Source of the DNA: Cycas panzhihuaensis
Taxonomy: Eukaryota; Cycadophyta
Assembly: GCA_023213395.1 (NCBI GenBank)
Contig: CM041465.1
Coordinates: 247,511,741 to 247,575,740, forward strand
Length of the DNA stretch: 64,000 bases
Direction of reading: 5' to 3'
Within the stretch, counting starts at the first letter, position 1; each line of letters begins with the position of its first letter. The notes under the pieces are model-generated. The model was not told the DNA's origin. It was given only the letters and a program-made list of their open reading frames with translations, and did not search any database. This document shows, piece by piece, positions 32,335 through 42,913 of this stretch. A program made the translations under genes and the position numbers.

Positions 32335-33060
32335 AAGTCCATCACCATTTTATTAGAGAACATGTCTAAAATGGTGAAATTGACCTCATCTATAGGTTGA
32401 CCGATCAACAACATGCTGACATCTTCACCAAACCACTTGGCAAAGAAAAGTTCGAGCACTTCAGAGATGGCCTCGACGTTTGACTTAATGCTATACACAT
32501 TCAAGGTGGTGTTAAAACTTTCATATCCGAAGCATTAAGTCTTGACCATGTATTTGTAGTTTAGCACTTTATGTTTTATGCTAAAGTGCTTTTTTATTTT
32601 ATTTTTAATTTATTACATTATCTTTTTTGCCTTTTATGCCTTTTTCACATGTGCTATGTGGAAAAGTGAACTTTGGATCTCTAACTCTTGTCACCATCCC
32701 CATACACTTAGGAAGTAGAGTTTTACTTAGCTTTGTCTTCTTCTTTTGATCCATGACGTGTCACAATCATGTACACTTGAACTCCTTTATAAGGAGTGGT
32801 ACTTGTATTGCATGTAGTTTTTATGTGAATGTGTGCTATCTTCTATTTCTATAGAAATGTTACCATACAAATATAGAACTGGCACAAGAAACAACATTGG
32901 AATGAATGTAAACCATCTCTTTCATTATGAAAGGGAACTGTGTCTAGTCCTCTCATAACCGCATACGACTCGAGCAAGATAAAAGTTATCGATATGAGCA
33001 TCAAAACTTGGAGCAAGAAGATACAAGTATATTTTCAATATACGCACGCACACACACTTG
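32335..33060 (+). mobile_element. copia RNase H tail and 3' LTR relic of the M family (+ orientation)
   Basis: 32335-32500 reads HHHFIREHV-like, NGEIDLIYRLTDQQHADIFTKPLGKEKFEHFRDGLDV, matching M at 20900-20780. CAAGGTGG then leads into TGTTAAAACTTTCATATCCGAAGC at 32510, parallel to the M LTR start TGTTAGAACCTTCATTTCC. Shared words include GCATTAAGTCTTGACC and TGAACTCCTTTATAAGGAGT. The right end near 33060 is approximate. Confidence 0.65.
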
Positions 33061-33160
33061 ATACTTAAATATACACTTTCAATCACTTTTATACAATACA
33101 AATTGTTACAACCATTGAACCAATTGGTCGTTAACTTATACGATAATTACTTGCCACAAA
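33061..33160. other. AT-rich spacer
   Basis: CACACACA-containing and AT-rich sequence with no assigned feature. Confidence 0.4.
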
Positions 33161-33650
33161 AGAAGGTTCTGATTGTTTCTGTAATATAATCCTATCATGA
33201 CTACAATTGTGACTGCAATATGGTTGTAACTATGACTTGTCAATGAGATTTGATCGTGATTACAACTTGTAGTCTGCGATTTGGTCGTCTTTGCGGTTGT
33301 GGGTTGTGATTTGGTCACACTTTGTATTCCAATTGTGCCCTAGTTGTAGCTGCTACATTCACGACCCGATTGCACCCAATCCTATGATCACAATCCGATT
33401 GCACTTGTAATTCCAATTATGACTTGGTGGTAGTTGCTGCTATAATCATGACCCAGTCACACTTACTCTTGTAATCACAACTTGGTCGCACCTACTCCTA
33501 TGATCGCGACTCGGCTGCACCTGTTCTTGAAATCACAACCCAGTCGCACCTGCGATTCCAATTATGATCTGGTCGTAGCTACTATTGTAATCATGACCTT
33601 GTCGAACCTACTGCTACCATTGTGACCTGATCATGCTTTCTATATATACA
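33161..33650. repeat. degenerate minisatellite (GATCACAATT/GGTCGTAGCTGC type)
   Basis: Imperfect units of roughly 45-60 bp built from words such as GTAATCATGACC, CAGTCGCACCT, CCAATTATGA and GGTCGTAGCTGCTA recur eight to ten times. This could be the leader repeat of another retroelement, but no LTR or primer site is attached. Confidence 0.6.
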
Positions 33651-33779
33651 ATTGTGAACCCCAAAATTCTCTGTACATTTTTTCGGGCACGAATCTCTCC
33701 TGTCACAAAACCTATGAATGCCCTCACTCGTTTGAAAATTTCAAAAATTTCCTACAAATAACCGCTATAATTTTTGAAA

Positions 33780-35245
33780 CTAGTGCTTATGAGCCTCCTC
33801 CTGTGCTTTCTGTATTTTAGCCATTTCATGTCGAATGTAAGCTAGATCTAACCATACAATAGTTGGTGGCGAGTTCAGTCCATGGGTGTGAGCGTGATCC
33901 CAAAGAATTAGAATAGCCCTAAGGGCTTCTAATTGCTTCATAGTTGGTGTCTCGTCAGACCGCAGTTGTTCGACCTTGATGGAAAGTTCCTCATTAAGTG
34001 TCTGTAGAGTTTGCATATCCTGCCTGTATGCTCAGATCTAGGCTCTTAATTTAAATATTACTTCACCCAAATCAAGGGGAATTTCTTGAGTAAAACTTTG
34101 CTTGAAAACTTTTAACTGGGAAGTTACTTTGTCTATACCATCTACCCATTCTAAAATAAATTTCTTTAAAAAATCTAATCTAGCTTCTGTAGCTGATAAT
34201 TTGCTGTAAATCTAGTGGTGGTCGTCCCATTCAACTTTCCAACTCCATCACCAATTGTCAGGTCATGCATCCTAGAAAAGATGTTTTCCATTGGGAAATG
34301 TCTTACAGGTTGCACTTCATAAGATCTAACCCTTCTTCCAAAATACTGTCATCTAGATAGTAATTGACCCTATTAGTTGCATATTCAATTGTTCTAAAAT
34401 TTCGTTCTCTCTATTCTCACTCCACCAGTGCCACAGTCGCAATGGTTGATTGTTGTGCTGGTTGGACTATAGGTTCAAATTGTACTTCTTCTTTCACAAT
34501 GGGTGGTCCTTCTCCTACCTTCCGCTTCCCCTTTTTAATCTCCTCTTTCTTTTCCTCTTCTTTCCTCTTGTCTTCAGCTTCCTCCTAGACCTTCCTGGTT
34601 TGAACTTGCGAGGTTGCCTCTTCTTGTGGGTTTACATCTTCTATTACCCTGCGTTTGCTTGCGAAGTATCTACCTGCCATTGCTAATGGAGCCAAATGTA
34701 GCTTTTCTTGCATCTGCGTCAACTGCAAGGATTCATGCAAACGTTCTTTGTCAAAGATTTTTGTTAGCTTCGCTAGTTGCAATTGTACTTCTACCGAGTC
34801 GGTCGGATACCCGCATAATCGGGAAAACAACAAACCTTATAGCAAAGTAAGATGGAAAAATGTAACCGATTGCGTGGTGTTATTTACACTTTCCAAATTC
34901 TTTAAAAGTTTAATTGAGATGAATTTCACCCAATTAAACCATTTGCCTTTATTGGCCACTCGAAGGATAATTGAATGAAGATTAGTGGGGACAAACAAAC
35001 TTTTTTGACTTAATATTACTCTTGTAAATAAGAAATGTGCAATCCAACGCCATTCCTCTGAACCTATCTCGAAGATTTTGATTCCAGGGCTAGAGATGTC
35101 AGATTCTCTAGCACCAATCTGACAAGTTGCCTGCTCCCCCGAGATTTGTTTGTCTCATGGGATATCTTCTCCCTCATTCGACAATCTGGTTAATTCGACA
35201 ATGGCTTCTGGTGAACAGTTGATGAATGAAGGTTGTTGTGCGACC
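33780..35245 (-). pseudogene. decayed accessory-type ORF of unknown function, probably retroelement-borne
   Basis: Minus reading from 35245: MVAQQPSFINCSPEAIVELT, then past a TGA IGSEEWRWIAHFLFTRVIL, LFVPTNLHSIILRVANKGKWFNWVKFISIKLLKNLE. Past a TAA comes GLLFSRLCGYPTDSVEVQLQLAKLTKIFDKERLHES, then (from about 34580) a Lys/Glu-rich stretch EEAEDKRKEEEKKEEIKKGKRK, and finally a helical segment 34016-33780, LNEELSIKVEQLRSDETPTM. The layout (Trp-rich helical domain, charged linker, coiled-coil-like tail) parallels the accessory ORF of gypsy B at 49840-50908. No function is claimed. Confidence 0.45.
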
Positions 35246-35311
35246 ATTGCGGTTACTACAATAAAAAAATTAAAAACAAAAGGAAGAACTTTGACCTTAT
35301 TGCATTCCACG

Positions 35312-35963
35312 TGTTAAACCTTTATGTTTACATGTTAAGTAATGTACTTTATATTATTTCATTATTGTACTTTATGTACTTTATGTTAGTGTGACTTATC
35401 ACGTAAGTGATAAAGTGCACACCCACATTCTTTCTAGTGACATAATATTGTAACTTGAGTGTAAATATACCTCTCGTATATCTTTTCTCACAAGCGAGCC
35501 CAAGGGACACTTGTCCTTCATGCATCTATATATCTTGCATGTTTGACATTCATCAAACATGTAGTCTCTCAGAGTCTCTCTTCATAATCTATATATTGAG
35601 ACCAATTCTCATGTATGTAGATATGAGAGTGTGTATATTGTTATGCTACTAGTTTGCTAATCAAGTATTCTTTCTTATTTGGAGATTGGATCAATTCCTT
35701 CTCCTCCAAATTGGTGTCCTTATGCTTATGATATCTTATGCTCATGCTTGCTTATAGTGTTCTTCTCCATATTTGCTCTCATAGATGCTAATCATCCTTA
35801 TTCTCATAGCATTTTCTCCTCTCTTTTAGATCTTTAAGGCCTTTGTCTTAATGCCCTTTCTCAACACCACGAAGCCTGCAGTGTTGACAATAAGATCATA
35901 AATATAATCACAATACAATAAATGCATGAAAGCATGAGAGCATAAAAGCATAAACTGTCAACA
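35312..35963 (+). mobile_element. copia LTR, family 'TGTTAAACC', + orientation, with inverted terminal segment
   Basis: TGTTAAACCTTTATG to TCAACA with the primer site TGGTATCAGAGC at 35966-35977. The U3 palindrome (one mismatch) lies near 35398-35415 and the dyad CATGTTTGA..TCAAACATG at 35538-35561. The last 82 bp (35882-35963) run TGTTGACAATAAG...AACTGTCAACA. This segment is in the orientation of the minus LTR at 41034, i.e. inverted within the + LTR. Confidence 0.75.
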
Positions 35964-35965
35964 TT

Positions 35966-35977
35966 TGGTATCAGAGC
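35966..35977 (+). promoter_or_regulatory. primer-binding site abutting an inverted copia RT
   Basis: An intact TGGTATCAGAGC for a + element, but the next bases are the 3' broken end of the minus copia RT of element N. Confidence 0.75.
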
Positions 35978-35978
35978 C

Positions 35979-36530
35979 ATACAGAGCCTTCTTGAGGCGA
36001 CATACCAAATGCTCCTTGCCTTGTTCCTTGTAACCAGGAGGTTGCTCCAAGTATACCTCCTCTTGAAGATCGCCATTGAGGAAGGCGCTCTTCACGTCCA
36101 TCTGATATACGGCCCATTTGCATTGTGCAGCTAGGGCCAAGAGAAGTCTGATGGTGTTCATATTTGCTACAGGTGCAAAGGTCTCCTCGTAATCGATTCC
36201 TTCTTGTTGTTTAAATCCCTTTGCTACAAGTCTTGCTTTCTGACGCTTGAGTGTCCCATCAGAATGGACTTTGGTCTTGTAGACCCATTTACAACCCGAT
36301 TGCTGTTTGTGTGGAGGCAATTCGACCAAGTCCCAAGTACCATTCTTATGAATGGATTGAATCTCCTCATCCATGGCGACTTTCCAATTATCACTTTGTG
36401 AAGCCTCCGCAAAGGTAGTAGGCTCATCAATAGAAAGCACTTGACCATAAGTGCAAAGTTTGTTTGCCGATACTTTGATGGACGTTTCCTTCAATGATAT
36501 GACCATCCTGCATCCGTTTGAGTGTACCAT
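35979..36530 (-). pseudogene. element N copia RT, truncated
   Basis: SIDEPTTFAEASQSDNWKVAMDEEIQSIHKNGTWDLVELPPHKQ, CKWVYKTKVHSDG, KARLVAKGFKQQEGIDYEETFAPVANMNTIRLLLALAAQ, YQMDVKSAFLNGDLQEEVYLEQPPGY and LVCRLKKALYG. It then breaks exactly before LKQAPRAWY into primer-site sequence. The YVDD half and RNase H are missing. Confidence 0.9.
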
Positions 36531-36806
36531 TTAGGTAACCACGAAATGATGTGGCTTGAACCTCAATATCTTACGGTCTAAGTGTAGGAGTATCAAGATG
36601 AAGTGGAAGGTTCAAGTGGAGCAAATGAGGATGAAGTAGTTGGTACGAAGGTGCGGATGAAGAACATGGTGTGTAAGATTGAGGGAAGGAAGTCCTCAAC
36701 AATCTTTCCCTTTGTCAATGGGGGGTTGGATTGGTGCCATATCCAACTCTTTTTGATCATACTCAACAAAGATTACATCTCTTGAGAGATGTATTTTCCT
36801 CACAAC
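36531..36806 (-). pseudogene. element N integrase-RT linker, decayed
   Basis: Minus reading shows fragments of the linker (EVIFVEYDQKELDMAPIQPP-like, with shifts) that joins integrase to RT in this family. Too broken to describe further. Confidence 0.5.
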
Positions 36807-37713
36807 TCAATCACACAATTTGTAGGCTTTGCTATGGATTGAATATCCTACAAAGATGCATTTAAGACTATGTTTGTCCAACTTAGTTCTTTGTTGATCC
36901 GGTATGTGCATATATGCAAGACACCGAATGTCCTTAAGTGGTGATAGTTGGCTTCTTTCCACCATGCCTCCTCGTGTGTGATATTGGCGATCGGCTGTGG
37001 GACTTCGATTGGCCACATAGGCTGCTGTTTGAAATGCTTCGGCCCAGTAAGCTCTTGGAAGCCCTTTTGCATGCATCATTGTTTTCGCTTTATTAGCCAA
37101 TGTTCTATTCATCCTTTCGGAGACTCCATTTCTTTGAGGAGTATGAGGAGTTGTGAGTTGTCTCCGAATTCCATTATCCTTGCAAAATTGGTTGAATTCA
37201 TTTGAAGTGAATTCACCTCCATTATCTGACCTTAATGTGCCAATTAAGTAGCCAGATTCATTTTCTACTTCTGCCTTGAACTCTTTGAACTTGGAGAAGG
37301 CTTCTGATTTATGCTTTAGGAAGTAGACCCAGACTTTGTGAGAGAAGTCATCAATAAAGGATATGTAGTACAAAGCTCCTCCAAAGGAGTGGATGGACAT
37401 GGGTCCACACAAGTCTGAGTGAACTAATTGCAAAGGATAAGATGCACGCCATGCTTTGCCTTTAGGAAAAGGCAGCCGATGTTGTGTCCCCATTATGCAA
37501 GCTTCGCAAAGACATTTTGAGCCATACATCTTTGGAAGCCCATACACCATGCTTTTGTATGTCATACGCTTGATTGTCTAGCCTTAAATGTCCTAGACGC
37601 TGATGCCATAACTGAATTTCTGACCAAGATGTGAAACCAGAGTAAGCAGAAGCAAGAGTAATATTATTGGCATCCAACTTGTAAAGACCTTGATCCTCAT
37701 AGGCTACTGACAA
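36807..37713 (-). pseudogene. element N copia integrase
   Basis: N-terminal zinc region IQLWHQRLGHLRLDN and KCLCEACIMGTQHRLPF. The core has FIDDFSHKVWVYFLKHKSEAFSKF, LRSDNGGEFTSNEFNQFCKDNGIRRQLTTPHTPQRNGVSERMNRT, so the D-D-E triad is present. Then come MMHAKGLPRAYWAEAFQTAAYVANRSP, and SLKCIFVGYSIHSKAYKLCD after a frame drift near 36950. This is the least damaged integrase in the window. It inserts cDNA into the genome, as part of the Gag-Pol particle. Confidence 0.88.
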
Positions 37714-38060
37714 TCGATCATCTGTGTCACGAATGATACATTACCCATTTTGAATAGTACGCTCATGTGTTGCTTGTTCATCCGGCTATCAGAGAGCGAT
37801 TCTTCTCCATAGAAGAAATGAAGTAGGCATCACCGTTGGGAAATGATAAGGAAGGATTTTAGGAGAGTGAAAAGGAGCTATGGTGCCTATTCCGAAACCT
37901 CGGTTGATTCACCATTTCCAAAGGTTACTAAATGACCTTTGCCTTCCTTGATGTTGCTTAGGAGTTCTTCACTCCCGTCATGTGTCGAGTAGCTCACGAA
38001 TCGATAATCCAAGTGTTGTCAACCTTGGATGATTGGAATGCACAAAATAGTTTGTCGTCA
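37714..38060 (-). pseudogene. element N copia protease region, decayed
   Basis: Minus reading: QHLDYRFVSYSTHDGSEELLSNIKEGKGHLVTFGNGESTEV, parallel to A (WIIDSRATEHMTGSEELLCDIKEGKGQLVTFNNNESVKI). The active-site D-S-G is not preserved (DYRFVSYSTHD). Frameshifts follow. Confidence 0.7.
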
Positions 38061-39040
38061 TTGGCAACCGATTATAATGGCGTTGGTAGCCATTTCTTTG
38101 ACCCCTCCTTGTGGACCTCCTCGATAGGCACCTCGATTTGGTCGGGGAGCCTTCTTGATCCATTGCTTTGGAATCTCTGTTGAAACTGGTCTGCTGCTTT
38201 TGGCCCCGTGGTCGATCTTTGTCTTTGGCCTTGTGGGCGATCTTCTGCTTTGCAAGATTTGCTTGCTTCTTCTCGCACTCAAGTGCAATGTGGCGGGAAT
38301 GCCACAATATTGGCAAACGACATTGGTCTTGGAAGATCCAATGTTCATATTTCTAAACCGCTTTGTGAATGCAAAGTGTTAGATTTTTGAATTTTCTTTG
38401 CCTTTGCTGTGAAAGCACCTGATGTAGATGGTTCTTCATTATCCTTATCATAAATTTGTTCTTCTTGAAGCAATAAGCTTTCAAGTTGATTATCATCCCC
38501 TAAGTGAACCATCTCGTGTAGTTGATGATATGAAGCCATTGTAGTCCTTTGGTAGTGCTTTTGTGATGGAGGCTACAATTTCATCTCTTGTAGCAGGACT
38601 ACCCAAAGTAGTTAATTCATTACAAACCTCCTTAATAGAGGACATGAATGCCGTCATTGGCTTTACAAATTTAATGGAGTACAATTTAGCTTTTATCATC
38701 AAAATGCGAGCTTCATCTCGCCTTTCATACAAAGAGGACAAGGTGTCCCATGCTTCTTTAGAAGATAGTGCGTAAGAAATATTTTGATCTACATGTATGT
38801 CCACAACCATTCGAATGAATGCCAAAGCAATTTCGTCTTTGGCCTCCCATGCGACAACAAGTTGAACATCCACAGTGCGGTGATTATTATTAATCACAAG
38901 TGTAGGATTGGGGATTCTTCCAAACATATCCCGAACTCATTCATTATCAAGAGATTTTTTGTGATTCTTTTCCATTCTTGATAGTTAGCTTGTCCTATTA
39001 GCCTTATGGTACAAGCATTAAGCATTTGTATGGCAGCCAT
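38061..39040 (-). pseudogene. element N copia gag
   Basis: The start at 39040 is MAAIQMLNACTIRLIGQANYQEWKRITKNLLIMNEFG. After a frame break it reads AKDEIALAFIRMVVDIHVDQNISYALSSKEAWDTLSSLYERRDEA, SVKFVKPMTAFMSSIKEVCNELTTLGSP, ALPKDYNGFISSTTRDGSL, then LLLQEEQIYDKDNEEPSTSGAFT. The knuckle is damaged (CQYCGIPATLHLSA). A Pro/Arg/Gly-rich tail KKAPRPNRGAYRGGPQGG follows. It is closely related to the gag of element A. Confidence 0.82.
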
Positions 39041-40159
39041 CTTTCCACTTGAGTAATACTTGAAGCTAGCAGATAACTTGGAAGTCTCAAGAGCTTTGTC
39101 GCTTAAGATCCACCTTCAAACAACACCACTAGTCCTGATCTTACAAGAAGATCCAACAACCAATGGGGTGAAGAGAAGTGGAGGACTCTGGCTAATGAGG
39201 TGGAGAACCAAGTTAAATCTAGGACAAGGCAAGTAGGGTTGATCTGCATGGACGTACCATGCTTTCCCTGGGATTCACAGCCCCAATAACACCCTTTTCG
39301 AACCTCCTTTCCTTCAAGCAACCTTAATTGTCGTGCACTGACCGTACGGTCGGTTGGTCCCCTAGGGAATGCACCAAGCTTAAGGTTAATTCAGAGGCAA
39401 GGTTTGAACCTTTTTCGAGCCTCCCCAACAGATTTTAAGTTCACTTTTAAATAAGTGTGAGTGAATCTTCTTACTTGGATTTTCTTTATGCCTTTTTGGC
39501 TTACAATGAAAGAGCACAAAACAGGTAAGTGCTTTAGATCCAAGTATGTATGCTTGAGTACAATGATGAAGTACTTTTGAGTACTAAAAAAAATGTAAGG
39601 AACCTTTGATGACAGTAAAAGAGGGTTCCTTTTAAGCTCCACAAACTGATGAAGTGATGAAAATGTACTCAAGAAATTGCTCCAAAGTCCAACACAAGCT
39701 CCACACAGCAGTTGTTGAGACTTAAAATGTCTCAACCATCCAACAAAAACAAGTGATTTTATTACTTTTCACAATGAGCCTTCTTTTTGAGCTGAAGAAG
39801 GGCAAGGTCACCATGCAAGGTGCCAAAAAAGCTGAGTTTAGGTGATAAATTTCTTCACCTTTACAATGAAAACATTCCTCTTGATCACAATAAATAAGCC
39901 TAATGACTGAAAGTGTGAAAAAAAGGCTTAAAGCAGTGAGTACACAAGTACTTTTTGAGAATCAAGAGAGTTAATGTAGAAAAAAACTTTAAGTAAGCCC
40001 AGCTATAAGTTGAGAAATTAAAAACTCTTAAAGTCTTTTAAAATTTCCCCCCCTTAAGAAATTTAAACAAGAATCTCTTAAAATCTTTTAAAAGAAATTA
40101 ATTCTAATGAGCATATTGATCAAAATATGCTAAAAAAAGATTCTATTTTCCACTGCTGA
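39041..40159 (-). mobile_element. leader of element N (gag-proximal part)
   Basis: 39100-39440 matches, in order, 48690-48300 of element A (CATGGACGTACCATGCTTTCCC, GTCGTGCACTGACC, TCCCCTAGGGAATGCACCAAGC). 39440-40140 matches A at 48290-47160 less strictly (CAAGTGATTTTATTA; AAGGTGCC). Nothing coding is seen. Confidence 0.65.
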
Positions 40160-40985
40160 GTTGGCAGGACTGCTGAGCTGGCAGGAGCTGACTTGGCACT
40201 TGAAGATGTGCTGATTTGGCACTTGAATACAGCTGGAATACTGCTGATTTGGACAGCCAACTGTGATGAGTTGGACAGCCAACTGAGTGCTGATGTGGCA
40301 GCCTTTTAAGTGCTGATTTGGCAGCCTTTTGAGTGCTGATTTGGCACTTTCAATGAGCTGAGTTGGCACAGTCAAGTGCTGAGATGGACAGCCAAGTGAG
40401 TGCTGATGTGGCAGCCTTTTAAGTGCTGATTTGGCAGCCTTTTGAGTGCTGATTTGGCACTTTCAATGAGCTGAGTTGGCACAGTTAAGTGCTGAGATGG
40501 ACAGCCAAGTGAGTGCTGATATGGCAGCCTTTTAAGTGCTGATTTGGCAGCCTTTTGAGTGCTGATTTGGCACTTTCAATGAGCTGAGTTGGCACAGTCA
40601 AGTGCTGAGATGGACAGCCAAGTGAGTGCTGATATGGCAGCCTTTTAAGTGCTGATTTGGCAGCCTTTTTGAGTGCTGATTTGGCACTTTCAATGAGCTG
40701 AGTTGGCACAGTCAAGTGCTGAGATGGACAGCCAAGTAGTGAGCTGGCAGGAGGCAGTTTTGTGATAATTACAGCTGGCAGCGAGTGAAGATGAGCTGGC
40801 AGCAGCTTCTTAGCTGGCTGGACAGCTAATGTGACAGCTGGCAGTGTGCCCAGCTGAGCTGGAATTTCTTCAAGTGCTGACTGGACAGCAGTGTGACAGC
40901 TGGACAGTCTTCCTTCTGCTGGGCTGGCAGTCCAAAGTGCTGAGCCTGCTGACTTGGCAGTGTCCAGCCAATGTGACAGAGATAA
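40160..40985. repeat. leader minisatellite of element N (113-bp units)
   Basis: From about 40285 to 40740 a unit of 113 bp (starts GAGTGCTGAT at 40398, 40511, 40624; contains GGCAGCCTTTTAAGTGCTG, GGCACTTTCAATGAGCTG, GGACAGCCAAGTGA) repeats about four times. It is flanked on both sides by degenerate CTGACTTGGCAG / CAGCTGGACAG words. Element A has no counterpart at this place. Confidence 0.85.
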
Positions 40986-41019
40986 CAAAGAAACTAATAT
41001 GCTCAAACAGAGACCATTA

Positions 41020-41031
41020 GCTGTGATACCA
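41020..41031 (-). promoter_or_regulatory. primer-binding site of element N
   Basis: GCTGTGATACCA on the + strand, one base off the initiator-tRNA-Met complement. Confidence 0.75.
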
Positions 41032-41033
41032 AA

Positions 41034-41612
41034 TGTTGACAATGGGCATTAGGCCACATTGATCCCAAGATCATAAATATAATCACAATACAATAAATGC
41101 ATGAAAGCATGAGAGCATAAAAGCATAAACTGAAATATAGGAGCAAGAGAAAATGATACCCAATATGTGGAGTTGGAATTGGTCCAACCTCCCAAGTAGA
41201 AAACAGCTTGATTAGCAAACCGATAGCATAACAATACAACTCCAGCTCTCCATATGAGACAATGAGAAGAGGTCTCATTATATAGAGTGAAATGAGAGAC
41301 CTAAGGCCTTGGATGTTTGACAAGTGTCAAACATCCAAGATACATCACATGGATCATGAGCAAAAGTGCTTGGATCCTCACCTAAGGCCTTGGATGTTTG
41401 ACAAGTGTCAAACATCCAAGATACATCACTTGGAATATTCAAACAAGTGCATGAGGGTCCATTGACCCTTTTGTGACAACGTTGTGTCACTAGAAAGAAT
41501 GTGGGTGTGCACTTTATCACTTAAGTGATAAGTCACCCCTAAAGTATAAAGTGCATATATTACATGAAAAATAAATGTACATTCACTTAACATTTAAACA
41601 TAAGGTTTAACA
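41034..41612 (-). repeat. 5' LTR of element N (579 bp)
   Basis: TGTTGACAATGGG to GGTTTAACA. It holds two copies of the U3 dyad (41309-41338 and 41390-41419) because an 81-bp segment is tandemly duplicated. The TATCACTTAAGTGATA palindrome lies near 41515. Confidence 0.88.
41309..41419. promoter_or_regulatory. duplicated U3 dyad (two perfect 14-bp-arm inverted repeats)
   Basis: TTGGATGTTTGACA, AG, and its exact reverse complement, present twice 81 bp apart. Confidence 0.8.
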
Positions 41613-41711
41613 TGCAGTCGTAAGAGTTATTTTCTGGGAATCTTCAGCGGCATTGCCGCCCACTCTTGCCTTATTCATTCTCGAAAAGTCACATTCAATT
41701 GTGAAATGTCT
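41613..41711 (-). other. short open flank of gypsy G insertion
   Basis: Joined to 45582-45639 (G removed, one TGTCT kept) the minus strand stays open for about 50 codons, including VYEDGRHFTIECDFSRMNKA and RVGGNAAEDSQKITLTTA. It is probably an older retroelement coding fragment. Family not recognised. Confidence 0.35.
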
Positions 41712-42299
41712 TGTAGCGATCTAGTTCTACTTTTATAGCAATTTTCCTCAAAATATAGGTAATAATCCACAAAAGACAATAACTAGATGCTATTCAATAG
41801 TAAAATGAATAAGGAACAAGAATTACAGAATCCACCAAAGTAAATAATAATCTTTATTGTCAAATAATACCAAAATAGAGCGAAATTATAACAAAATACC
41901 AATCTTTGCTGAAGAAGTGAGCTTCCCTCTTCGAGGCGAGGAACCCTCCAAACTGCAGCCCCCAAATGGGCGAGCTAATTGCAGCCCTAGAACCGAAAAT
42001 GCGCGACCAAAGAACCTCCGACGATGGTTTGGTATGCGTCCCAAACTTCTATTTATAGCGATCAAAATACTTTAATTAGAAGTCGGCCAGACTGGGTAAT
42101 ATTCTTCTTAAAAGTGCTCAAATAGAGGTCGGCCATAACTTATCCAAAAATAGGTAGGCTAACTTTAAATGGTCATAACTTTTGATATAGATGTCAGAAT
42201 TAACTTTTGTCTAGACCATTGGAATCGTTGTTCAGAGGCCTTCGATTTGAATGGTAATAAGCTATATTTTTTTTTTTTACCATAGTTTGGAATGCTACA
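41712..42299 (-). repeat. 3' LTR of element G
   Basis: Preceded in minus sense by the purine tract GAAGGGGGGAGACT. It contains a longer T run (about 12) near 42268 than the 5' LTR. Confidence 0.9.
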
Positions 42300-42315
42300 A
42301 GTCTCCCCCCTTCAA

Positions 42316-42913
42316 AACATGCTTTGCCCTCAAAGCATGGGTAAATTTTACTATTGTTGTATCCATTCTTCATATTTCCATGTGGCTTCATTGTTGTCCA
42401 TTGCTTTCCATTTGATAAGGTATTATGTGATTTCAGGAGAACGCAACCTTTTGGTACTTTTCTGAAGGATACCTTCTAGTTCAACTGATAGTTCTCCTTC
42501 CTCATCTAATATTGAAAGTTCTCTCTGGATTGGTACCCTCTCTCCTAACTTCCTCTTAAGGCAAGAAACGTGGAATGTATTGTGTATTCGACAATCTGGG
42601 GGAAGCTCTAATTTGTAGGCGACATCTCCCATTTTAACCGAGATTTTACAGGGTCCAAAAATTTTCGGTTGAAGTTTATTTCGCCCTATTTGTTTTAGGC
42701 TATTTTGCTTGTAGGGTTGTAATCGCAGAAAAACCCAGTCTCCTACCTTGAATATACGCTCCGTTCTTTGAAGATAAACTTGTTACTTCATTCGATTGCG
42801 AGCTAAGTTCAAGTTATCTTTTAAGGTATCCAAGATTCCGCTTTGATCATTGGTGATACTCTTCGATCGATTGTACTTTAGATGGTTGGGTCCAATTAAG
42901 AATGGATGGCGGC
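42316..42913 (-). pseudogene. element G integrase C-terminus and chromodomain-like tail
   Basis: Minus reading 42632-42423: MGDVAYKLELPPDCRIHNTFHVSCLKRKLGE, EGELSVELEGILQKSTKRLRS. After a stop at ITEYL comes YLIKWKAMDNNEATWKYEEWIQQ, the chromodomain signature. 42913-42633 carries the segment before it, with shifts (SSILNW, LKDNLNLA-like, LRLQPYKQ-like). Confidence 0.78.

Noticed and set aside
34364-34978. Overlapping + frames with hydrophobic stretches that look membrane-like
   Set aside because: Antisense of the charged minus-strand ORF 35245-33780; Glu/Lys codons read in reverse give Phe/Leu/Ser.
40285-40740. CRISPR-like regular repeats
   Set aside because: Contiguous 113-bp tandem units without unique spacers, in plant nuclear DNA inside a retrotransposon leader.
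40485-41042. 185-codon Leu/Ser-rich minus frame
   Set aside because: Runs through the 113-bp minisatellite and the leader; repeat-driven.
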